Positions 1 through 6,418 of a DNA stretch of 11,705 nucleotides are shown here, in pieces. The stretch's first letter is position 1, and each line of letters starts with the position of its first letter. The stretch comes from Candidatus Omnitrophota bacterium. Its GTDB lineage: Bacteria; Hinthialibacterota; Hinthialibacteria; Hinthialibacterales; JAKPRU01. Location of the stretch: assembly GCA_029557025.1 (NCBI GenBank), contig JAKPRU010000375.1, positions 1-11,705 of the forward strand, read 5' to 3'. The notes below the pieces were generated by a model. It was not told the origin of the DNA. It saw only the letters and a list, made by a program, of their open reading frames with translations, and searched no databases. A program made the translations under genes and the position numbers.

Positions 1-1
1 G

Positions 2-421
2 GGGGTGTTTCACATCCTTCTGAGCAAGACCCGTTACGGGCGAAATGTTTATGCCATCGGGGGCAACCAGGAAGCGGCGCGGCTGGCGGGGATCAATGTG
101 GGATTCACCATCATTGTGACTTATGCCCTGTCAGGACTGCTCTCGGCGCTGGGCGGGATTATCCAGTGTGCCCAGCTGGTTCAGGGGAATCCGGCCAGCG
201 ATGGGCTGGCCTACGAGTTAGATGCGATTGCGGCGGCGGTGATCGGGGGAACCAGCCTGGCGGGAGGAGTGGGGCGTGTGATCGACACCCTGGCGGGTGC
301 GCTGATTATCGGGATTATCATCAACGTGCTGAACCTGCAGAATGTGGACTCCAATGTCCAATACGTTCTGAAAGGCGCTATCATTATTGCGGCGGTGTTT
401 TTGCAACGATGGCATCGCTGA
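2..421 (+). CDS. Sugar ABC transporter permease, RbsC/XylH/AraH type (3' part only)
   Basis: This is the C-terminal ~140 residues of an inner-membrane permease that imports a sugar (ribose, xylose, galactose and similar) with an ATPase and a periplasmic binding protein. The reading frame is open to the left edge, so the GTG at position 5 is not the true start; about half of a usual ~320-residue permease is missing. The signature TRYGRNVYAIGGNQEAA, followed by RLAGINV, is the cytoplasmic loop typical of the BPD_transp_2 family. It is followed by hydrophobic stretches (IIVTYALSGLLSALGGII, LAGALIIGIIINVLNL, VLKGAIIIAAVFL) and the family's IAAAVIGGTSLAGG loop. The usual residue pattern after GG (GxGxxxGT) is here GVGRVIDT, a mild deviation. 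The stop at 419-421 is followed by a Shine-Dalgarno-like AAAGGAGA that serves maf, so the two genes are probably co-transcribed. The substrate cannot be told from this fragment. Confidence 0.9.
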   Translation, partial: GVFHILLSKTRYGRNVYAIGGNQEAARLAGINVGFTIIVTYALSGLLSALGGIIQCAQLVQGNPASDGLAYELDAIAAAVIGGTSLAGGVGRVIDTLAGALIIGIIINVLNLQNVDSNVQYVLKGAIIIAAVFLQRWHR

Positions 422-437
422 AAGGAGACCGAGTTCC

Positions 438-1046
438 TTGTCCATGTATAAAGGATTGATTCTGGCCAGCGAGTCCCCCCGCCGATCCGAGTTGATGCAG
501 AAAATGGGGCTGGACTTTCGTGTTGTCCCAGGCAACCTGGCGGAGCTGCCGATACTTGATGAGCTGCCGAACAGTTATGTGGCTCGGATTGCGCTAGAGA
601 AGGCCTTGCGGGTGGCCGCATTGTACCCGGATTATCTGGTGATCGGGGCGGATACGGTGGTCTCGGTGGATGATCGTATCCTGGGGAAACCGCGCTCAGC
701 GCGGGATGCGGAGGCCATGCTTGCCGGGCTGTCGGGTCGATGGCATGAGGTGTGGACGGGGTTAGCGCTAGTCTGTCTGGATCGAACCGTGGAGCGGGTG
801 AGGGTTGTTCGATCCGAGGTTTGTTTTCGCGCGCTTTCAGCGGATGAGATCGCCGAGTATGTCTCCGGAGGCGAACCGATGGATAAGGCGGGAGCCTACG
901 CCATCCAGGGAGAGGCAAAACGGTTTGTGACCCAAGTGAAAGGTTCGTATCATAACATCATCGGGCTTCCCACCATGGAGCTCAGCCGGATGCTCGACGA
1001 GGCGGGTTATCCGCTCGCGGATGACGACCTGATTTCCATCCGCTGA
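438..1046 (+). CDS. maf: Maf family nucleoside triphosphate pyrophosphatase (dTTP/UTP type)
   Basis: Hydrolyses non-canonical or excess nucleoside triphosphates (dTTP, UTP and modified forms) to monophosphate and pyrophosphate in the cytoplasm. Counting from the ATG at 444 (200 residues, normal length), the family's nucleotide-binding LASESPRR lies at 7-14, the catalytic aspartate is D70 in GADTVV, ILGKP is at 79-83 and LSGRWHEVWTG at 96-106. The C-terminal GEPMDKAGAYAIQGEA and GSYHNIIGLP match the YhdE (dTTP/UTP) branch rather than the YceF (m7GTP) branch, which reads GxxxxEGxG near there. Start: GGAG at 424-427 lies 16 nt from the ATG at 444 but 10 nt from an in-frame TTG at 438, which I prefer; it adds only two residues. 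The frame stays open further upstream to 387, inside the permease gene, but family length argues against that. Gap to the permease stop is 16 nt, implying one operon. Confidence 0.93.
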   Translation: MSMYKGLILASESPRRSELMQKMGLDFRVVPGNLAELPILDELPNSYVARIALEKALRVAALYPDYLVIGADTVVSVDDRILGKPRSARDAEAMLAGLSGRWHEVWTGLALVCLDRTVERVRVVRSEVCFRALSADEIAEYVSGGEPMDKAGAYAIQGEAKRFVTQVKGSYHNIIGLPTMELSRMLDEAGYPLADDDLISIR

Positions 1047-1080
1047 CGGGGTGACCCGTGGACAATGCGGGGAGATTTTT
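1046..1080 (+). terminator. Possible weak terminator/hairpin after maf
   Basis: Immediately after the maf stop, ACGGG (1046-1050) pairs with CCCGT (1055-1059) around a GNRA-type GTGA tetraloop. An alternative pairing CCCG (1055-1058) with CGGG (1068-1071) sits 4 nt before TTTTT (1076-1080), which resembles a short intrinsic terminator. Both stems are only 4-5 bp, and the stronger one is not next to the T-run, so termination is a guess. Confidence 0.28.
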
Positions 1081-1106
1081 AATGGCGGACGAACGAGTGG
1101 AAACAT

Positions 1107-1145
1107 AGACAGACATCAACAAAGACAGACAAGCACGGACAAAAA
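1107..1145. repeat. Short imperfect direct repeat of AGACAGACA units
   Basis: In the convergent gap between maf and the next gene, AGACAGACA occurs at 1107-1115 and again at 1123-1131 (16-nt period). A degenerate third copy, GGACAAAAA, is at 1137-1145. On the other strand this reads as GTCCGTG...TGTCTGTC...TGTCTGTC. No open reading frame or strong hairpin uses it. It may be a local tandem duplication or a copy of a dispersed intergenic repeat. Confidence 0.45.
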
Positions 1146-1157
1146 GATCGAAATGCC

Positions 1158-2435
1158 TCAGGTTTTCCGTTCTTTCTTCTTCGCTGCCGGGAACAGGATG
1201 TTGTTGAGAATGAGGCGGTATCCCGGGGAATTGGGGTATTGAGCAAGATCGGTGGCCTGCTCGCCGACCAGATGCTCCCTGTCCTCGGGGTCATGGCCCG
1301 CCAGGAAAGTGAACGTTCCTTGCCCATACACGCCATGAATGTATTTCGCCACATTCTGTCCTGGGAATTCGCCCAGGATGATAACACTGGGTTTGATTTT
1401 TTCTTTTCGGAAAGCGCTGGTCTGGCCGAGAAAATCATGGACTTGGGCGACATGATCCTGGGTCAGCATGGTCGGGACGGGATCGAATTTCGCGGAGAAC
1501 TCAAACAGAGTGAACTGCTCGGCGGTGTAACGCGATCCGGGTGTGACGGGCGCATTGCTGGTGTCGATATCTGAGAATTCGTAGATATTGGGATCGGTAA
1601 CCAGCTGGAAGTTTTCAAAAGCGAGTGTTTTTGTGAAATCCAACTTATCCTGAAATCCCGGGGTGAGGCCATCCCCGTCGATTTCCGGCGCAACAATATC
1701 CAGGCCTGTGGCGGCGCGGGCGATATCCAGGGTATCGGTGGCAGCACACATGGCGAACAGGAATCCGCCTTGAGCCACGTATTCAACCACTCTCGCGGCT
1801 ACGGCGGCCTTATGTTCCTGAACAGACTGGAATCCGGCGGCGCGTGCGGCAGCCTCGAAAGTTTTGACCTGTTCGATATACCAGGGCGCATTGCGATAGG
1901 TGCGATAGAATTTGCCGTACTGGCCTGTGAAGTCCTCATGGTGCAGGTGCAGCCAGTCGTAATTCGGGAGACGTCCAAGCAAGACCTCCTCATCCCAGAG
2001 GGTCTCGTAGGGGATTTCGGCATAAGTCAGCGCCAGGGTTACCGCATCATCCCACGGTTCGGCGGTGGGAGGCGTATACACTGCGATTTTGGGGGCCTTT
2101 TCGAGAAGGATGCGGTCCATGTTCTCCCGCTCGATGGTCTGATAAATCTCAGCGATTTCGCTCGGACCGACCGGCTGACAGGAAACTCCCATCAGCGCGG
2201 CTTTCTCGGCAGACTGGTCCACCTCGTGGATCAGAAACGAGCCGCCGCGATAATTCAGCAGCCAGTCTGCCTTGAATCGTCGCGGCTCCTGCAAAGCCCA
2301 GTAGGTTAATCCATACGCCTTCAGGTGGTTTTTCTGGGATGAATCCATCGGGACCAGAAGTGACTGTGCCCCTGGCGCAAGGGATATGCCGACCAGGACG
2401 ATTGCGCAAAGAAGTACGGATAAAACGGTTTTCAT
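1158..2435 (-). CDS. Secreted conserved protein, often mislabelled 'asparagine synthetase B'
   Basis: A 425-residue protein with a Sec signal peptide (MKTVLSVLLCAIVLVGISLA then PGAQS, cleavage near residue 24), so it acts outside the cytoplasm. I recognise the family from conserved blocks NHLKAYGLTYWAL (36-48), DWLLNYRGGSFLI (57-69), WLHLHHEDFTGQYGKF (161-176), GGFLFAMCAATD (223-234), FEFSAKFDPVPTML (311-324), YIHGVYGQG (365-373) and GHDPEDREHLVG (380-391). Homologues in Bacteroidetes are, as I recall, frequently named asparagine synthetase B. However, I see neither an N-terminal catalytic cysteine nor the SGGxDS ATP-pyrophosphatase motif of AsnB, so the name looks unjustified. The true function is unknown. 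C230 in FAMC and H381 in GHDPED could form a catalytic pair in a glutamine-amidotransferase-like fold; this is inference. Start: the ATG at 2433-2435 is preceded by GGGAG at 7-nt spacing and begins the signal peptide; the frame is open 24 codons further upstream. Transcribed alone, divergent from rarA. Confidence 0.85.
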   Translation of the reverse strand: MKTVLSVLLCAIVLVGISLAPGAQSLLVPMDSSQKNHLKAYGLTYWALQEPRRFKADWLLNYRGGSFLIHEVDQSAEKAALMGVSCQPVGPSEIAEIYQTIERENMDRILLEKAPKIAVYTPPTAEPWDDAVTLALTYAEIPYETLWDEEVLLGRLPNYDWLHLHHEDFTGQYGKFYRTYRNAPWYIEQVKTFEAAARAAGFQSVQEHKAAVAARVVEYVAQGGFLFAMCAATDTLDIARAATGLDIVAPEIDGDGLTPGFQDKLDFTKTLAFENFQLVTDPNIYEFSDIDTSNAPVTPGSRYTAEQFTLFEFSAKFDPVPTMLTQDHVAQVHDFLGQTSAFRKEKIKPSVIILGEFPGQNVAKYIHGVYGQGTFTFLAGHDPEDREHLVGEQATDLAQYPNSPGYRLILNNILFPAAKKKERKT

Positions 2436-2564
2436 GCACAAACTCCCAAACAGGCTGGGACCTAGCCGCCACTTGGCGGATTCGCCCGGTTCCGTCAAGA
2501 TAATCAACGAACGAAGTGTATCATCGTCTCGCAGAAAATCGGCAGGGATCAGGCGATCAGTTCC
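2436..2564. promoter_or_regulatory. Divergent intergenic region with two leader hairpins on the minus strand
   Basis: This 129-base gap must hold promoters for the secreted protein gene (minus) and rarA (plus). On the minus strand two perfect 5-bp inverted repeats lie before the ATG at 2435. One is CCGCC (2466-2470) with GGCGG (2475-2479), loop of 4. The other is TCCCA (2444-2448) with TGGGA (2456-2460), loop of 7, whose 3' arm on the minus transcript contains the GGGAG ribosome binding site. For rarA a TATCAT -10-like hexamer at 2519-2524 is visible, but I see no convincing -35 for either gene. Confidence 0.4.
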
Positions 2565-3944
2565 ATGAATGAAGAATCCTCCCAGGGCGCTCTATTTGAG
2601 CATGAACCCGAAACGGCGGAGCCGACTCCTATGCCCATGCCAAAAGAGCGCATTCCACTCGCCGAGCGGGCGCGGCCGGTTACGCTGGATGAGATTGTCG
2701 GGCAGGATGAACTTCTGGGGCCGGGCAAACCGCTGCGGCAAGCGGTGGAGCTCGACCGGATCCCCTCAATGATTCTATGGGGACCACCGGGAAGCGGAAA
2801 AACGACACTGGCCCGGGTTATTGCCGGGGTCACGCGGGCGGAGTTTCTTCAACTTTCCGCGACCGACTCCGGGGTTAAGGATCTTCGGACCATTGTCGAG
2901 AAGGCCAAACGGAACCAGGCGCGGGGCAAGCGGACCGTGCTGTTTATTGATGAAATCCACCGCTGGAACAAGTCTCAGCAGGACGCGCTTCTTCCGCATG
3001 TCGAATCCGGCCTGGTCGATCTGATCGGAGCCACCACGGAGAATCCGTCCTTTGAGGTAGTCGGACCGCTGCTATCCCGTGTCACCGTTTTTAAACTGGA
3101 CAGCCTTGGCGAAAGAGATCTGGTGACGATCCTGGAACGCGGCCTTGCCATCCTTCAATCGGACGGGGCTGTGCAGTCTGCCGACGCGGAGTCCCTGGAG
3201 ATCATTGCCCGCGCCTCCCACGGCGATGCCCGGACCGCGCTCAACTATTTGCAGCAAACCGCCGTGTATCTCCGCCGCCGACCGCCGGACGAACGAATCA
3301 TTACCCGGAAAGTCTGCGGGGAAGCCTTGCAGGCCAAACGTATTCTATACGACAAGTCCGGCGAGGAACACTACAACTTAATCTCTGCGCTCCATAAGAG
3401 TATGCGGGACAGCGATCCGCAGGCTGCGCTATACTGGCTGGCGCGAATGCTGGAAGGCGGCGAAGACCCGCTGTATCTTGCAAGGCGGATTGTGCGTTTC
3501 GCATCGGAGGATGTCGGGTTAGCCGATCCGATGGCGCTGCTTGTTACGCTCGCCGCGAAGGATTCCTACCATTTCCTGGGAACACCCGAAGGGGAACTGG
3601 CATTAGCCGAGGCTGTTGTGTACGTTTCCTGCGCGCCAAAGAGCAACCGCGTATATCGCGCATTCGGCGAGGCCATGCAAGCGGTAAAGGATCACGGCTA
3701 CCTGCCCGTGCCGATGCACATCCGCAACGCGCCGACACGGCTGATGAAAGAGTTCGGCTACGGCAAAGGATATCAATACGCCCACGACAACGATGAGGCC
3801 ATCGTGCTCCAGGAAGATCTCCCCGAACAGTTGAAGGGCAAAGTATTCTATGAGCCCACGGATCGCGGACATGAAGCAAAAATCAAGAAACGCCTTGAGG
3901 AATGGGCGGAACTCCGCAAGCGAAAGAAAGTATCGAACGATTGA
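2565..3944 (+). CDS. rarA: Replication-associated recombination protein A (RarA/MgsA), AAA+ ATPase
   Basis: A clamp-loader-like AAA+ ATPase that acts at stalled replication forks and single-strand gaps. The 459-residue length is normal. Walker A is GPPGSGKT (73-80), Walker B is VLFIDEIHRWNKSQQD (125-140, with W where most homologues have F), the sensor 1 block is GATTENPSFEV (155-165) and the arginine finger is in LLSR (169-172). The C-terminal tetramerisation part is typical: HYNLISALHKSMRDSDPQAA, LARRIVRFASEDVGLADP and IRNAPTRLMKEFGYGKGY. The N-terminal ~28 residues are acidic and proline-rich and carry QGALF (7-11), which fits the QxxLF beta-clamp binding pattern; this also supports the ATG at 2565. 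There is no strong ribosome binding site (AGG 11 nt upstream, AGGG 17 nt upstream). truA overlaps its stop codon, so the two are likely co-transcribed. Confidence 0.96.
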   Translation: MNEESSQGALFEHEPETAEPTPMPMPKERIPLAERARPVTLDEIVGQDELLGPGKPLRQAVELDRIPSMILWGPPGSGKTTLARVIAGVTRAEFLQLSATDSGVKDLRTIVEKAKRNQARGKRTVLFIDEIHRWNKSQQDALLPHVESGLVDLIGATTENPSFEVVGPLLSRVTVFKLDSLGERDLVTILERGLAILQSDGAVQSADAESLEIIARASHGDARTALNYLQQTAVYLRRRPPDERIITRKVCGEALQAKRILYDKSGEEHYNLISALHKSMRDSDPQAALYWLARMLEGGEDPLYLARRIVRFASEDVGLADPMALLVTLAAKDSYHFLGTPEGELALAEAVVYVSCAPKSNRVYRAFGEAMQAVKDHGYLPVPMHIRNAPTRLMKEFGYGKGYQYAHDNDEAIVLQEDLPEQLKGKVFYEPTDRGHEAKIKKRLEEWAELRKRKKVSND

Positions 3945-4750
3945 CATCCCCCGACGAACACACGAGCCAGCGAAACATTCGATTAGACCTTCGTTACGAC
4001 GGAACGGATTTTTGCGGGTGGCAGATGCAGGATAATCAGCGATCCGTAGAGGGCGTGTTGCTTGAAGCCATTCGCCATATACTGCCCGATCTTCCCCGCG
4101 TTCATGCTGCCGGGCGGACCGACGCCGGAGTTCACGCGGAACACCAGGTGGCGCAGTTTTTCTCGGACACTCAATTGACTACTGAGGCGCTGCATCGGGC
4201 AATCAATTATTATCTTCCCGACGATGTTACCGTAACGGATGTTTCGGATGTGCCGCTTGATTGGGATGCCAGACGACACGCCCGCAGGCGGACATACCGA
4301 TACAGTATCCTCAATTCCCGCCAGCGCGACCCGCTGATCCGGCGAACAACGGCCCGTATCTACAGGCCGCTCGATATCCCCGCGATGCAGGAGGCCACGC
4401 GGGTTTTCGTCGGGGTTCATGATTTCAGTGCATTTCGCAGTACCCATTGCGAGGCGCGCAACCCCGTTAGACGAATCACCGGAGCCGTGCTTTTGCAGGA
4501 AGGCGATTGCATCCATCTCTGGATTGAAGGCCATGCCTTTCTTCGCCACATGGTCAGAACAATTGTCGGAACGCTAATTGAAGTCGGCCTCCGAACATTA
4601 TCTCTCGAAGATGTACAGGGCATCCTTAAGAGTCGTGATCGAACCCGCGCGGGCAAGACCGCGCCTGCGCACGGACTGACACTTGTTCGGGTTACTTATC
4701 CGGGGGAACTCGCACCATTGGAACGGATGGGATACGCCGAGCCGGACTAA
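3941..4750 (+). CDS. truA: tRNA pseudouridine(38-40) synthase TruA
   Basis: Converts uridines 38-40 in the tRNA anticodon stem-loop to pseudouridine. From the TTG at 3941 it is 269 residues, normal for TruA. The catalytic aspartate is D61 in AGRTDAGVHA (57-66); RYDGTDFCGWQ (18-28) opens the fold. RRHARRRTYRYSI, HDFSAFRSTHCEARNPVRRI and HAFLRHMVRTIVGTLIEVG are characteristic later blocks. Start choice is uncertain. The only in-frame ATG upstream of the conserved core is at 3902, 43 nt inside rarA, with a GAGG only 1 nt away. The TTG at 3941 overlaps the rarA TGA as TTGA, a common arrangement for translational coupling, so I prefer it, though its ribosome binding site is also poor. The TAA stop (4748-4750) overlaps the stop of the convergent sulfatase-like gene. 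Confidence 0.94.
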   Translation: MTSPDEHTSQRNIRLDLRYDGTDFCGWQMQDNQRSVEGVLLEAIRHILPDLPRVHAAGRTDAGVHAEHQVAQFFSDTQLTTEALHRAINYYLPDDVTVTDVSDVPLDWDARRHARRRTYRYSILNSRQRDPLIRRTTARIYRPLDIPAMQEATRVFVGVHDFSAFRSTHCEARNPVRRITGAVLLQEGDCIHLWIEGHAFLRHMVRTIVGTLIEVGLRTLSLEDVQGILKSRDRTRAGKTAPAHGLTLVRVTYPGELAPLERMGYAEPD

Positions 4751-6408
4751 CGAATATAGCCGAGTTGGCGCAGGTTTTCTAATTCTTTGTCGGAATAACT
4801 TGCCGGATGACCCGCCAACGCCTCCGCGCGGCCCATCTCCTCCGCAATCTTGTCCGATTCCCCCGCAAACCCGCGGAGTTTCGCATCCAACTGTGTTGCG
4901 ACCGGGTGATCGTCTGCGTAGAGATTCTTCCGTTCCCCGGGGTCATCCATCAGGTTGTACAATTCACGCTGGGTTCCATACGCCGGTGCGATCCATTTCC
5001 ATCCATTCCATATTACCGCATCGCGTACAGATACGAGAGGATCCGAGTCCTCGCCACCATAGGATTGTGCGAAAATGGCCCGATCCTGCACGACAATTCC
5101 CTTCCCTTCCAGCACCCCGGAAAGGTCCATTCCCTGAACCGGAGATGATATCGGCACATTTGCGAAAGAACATAACGTCGGCAGCACATCTACGTGACTT
5201 GTAATCAACCCACACGCGGACTCCCTCGGGGCAACGGATGGATGGACAAGAATCGACAGCGTGCGAATACTTTCCTCGTAAAGCGTATAGCCGTGATACC
5301 GGCCGCCATGCTCTCCGAATTCCTCCCCGTGATCCGACAGGAACCAGAATATCGTATTGTCAAAATATCCCCATTCAATCATCGTCAGCAGGAACTCGCC
5401 GATGGATTGATCGGTCAATGTAATTTCGGAGCAGTACCGGTCGTGTTCGGGATCGCCGGTCATGCCTCTATACAGATGATCGAAATAGTCTGTCGGCCGG
5501 TATGGAGCATGGAGGCGGATCAGATGAACATACAGAAAGAACGGCGATGGTGTGGATGACAACCAGCGACTGCATTCTTTAATTACATCCGGGTCCCATA
5601 CAGGGCCTTTGTAGATATCAAATCCACGGTTGAAACCGTACGGAGCGGATATTTGAGCGTTCGAATGAAAGGCAGCCGTCCGGTATCCCGCTTCGCGAAA
5701 GTATTCCGCAACGGTTTTTACACCCGGAAAAAGCGATGCCGCCACCGTTGTATGGCGAATTGCGCCATGAGCGCGTGGGTGAAGACCGGTGAATATCGAG
5801 CCGATAGCGGGCCGCGAAGAAGAGGAAGTCGAATGCCAGTTCGTAAACTCGGTCCCCAAGAAGCGCATGTTCTCCAGGTGCGGCGCGAGGATATCCGGGT
5901 ATTTTTCGCCGGGGAGATGATCCGGGCGCATGGCATCGACGAGGACAATCGCGACGTTCGGCTTTCGCGGTGACGGTTGTGCGCCATTGATTCTGACCGC
6001 AAGGAATCGTGGACGGCAATTCTCCAAATCCGTTTCTGTAAGGTCCAGTGGGCCTCTGTATGAAAGCCGCAATCCAAGAACATCGCCTTCCGTGCAGGAG
6101 ATCGGCTCTGAAGAATCCAATGGTATCGTCTGATCCGAGCGTTCAAGAAACCAACTGCATTTCCATTGGTGAAATTGCAGTGTGTTAATCATAATCGTAA
6201 CGGATTCGTGATTTTGCGTCCTGACCGGATGGGCACGATAGACAAAACACAATGTATTCTGTTCGTCGGGAACAACCTCGCCACGGTAAAGCAGGGGCAG
6301 AACTCTGGATGATGCGGTTGTTTCCGTGCAACACGAAAGACATCCGGTTAAACACAGAACTCCCAGTAATAGTGAAAGGAACCGGCTCTCTAGGACGAGG
6401 CGAGACAT
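4747..6408 (-). CDS. Lipoprotein of the sulfatase/alkaline phosphatase superfamily, atypical active site
   Basis: A 553-residue envelope lipoprotein: hydrophobic n-region and lipobox LTGC with the lipidated cysteine at C23. Residues ~35-145 form an additional, probably beta-rich, N-terminal region that I do not recognise. The sulfatase core starts at NVAIVLVDAMRPDHL (151-165; metal ligand D158) and continues with SSRPAIGSIFTGLHPRAHG (197-215), SDHGEEFGEHG (358-368; metal ligands D359, H360) and SHVDVLPTL (404-412). The C-terminal ELYNLMDDPGERKNL (482-496) is classic for the family. At the nucleophile site, the CxPSR/SxPSR formylglycine motif reads S198-R-P-A-I: a serine, and no arginine at +4. 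It may therefore be a phosphotransferase or phosphodiesterase of the same fold rather than an FGly sulfatase. The start lies 10 nt after the upstream glycosyltransferase stop with only a weak ribosome binding site, so translational coupling is likely. Confidence 0.88.
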   Translation of the reverse strand: MSRLVLESRFLSLLLGVLCLTGCLSCCTETTASSRVLPLLYRGEVVPDEQNTLCFVYRAHPVRTQNHESVTIMINTLQFHQWKCSWFLERSDQTIPLDSSEPISCTEGDVLGLRLSYRGPLDLTETDLENCRPRFLAVRINGAQPSPRKPNVAIVLVDAMRPDHLPGEKYPDILAPHLENMRFLGTEFTNWHSTSSSSRPAIGSIFTGLHPRAHGAIRHTTVAASLFPGVKTVAEYFREAGYRTAAFHSNAQISAPYGFNRGFDIYKGPVWDPDVIKECSRWLSSTPSPFFLYVHLIRLHAPYRPTDYFDHLYRGMTGDPEHDRYCSEITLTDQSIGEFLLTMIEWGYFDNTIFWFLSDHGEEFGEHGGRYHGYTLYEESIRTLSILVHPSVAPRESACGLITSHVDVLPTLCSFANVPISSPVQGMDLSGVLEGKGIVVQDRAIFAQSYGGEDSDPLVSVRDAVIWNGWKWIAPAYGTQRELYNLMDDPGERKNLYADDHPVATQLDAKLRGFAGESDKIAEEMGRAEALAGHPASYSDKELENLRQLGYIR

Positions 6409-6418
6409 GTTATGAATT

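Noticed and set aside
211..918. A 235-codon open frame on the minus strand opposite the permease and maf
   Set aside because: Proline- and arginine-rich translation with no family features; antisense to two clear genes.
3983..4549. A 188-codon minus-strand frame opposite truA
   Set aside because: Antisense shadow of a well-supported TruA; no recognisable features.
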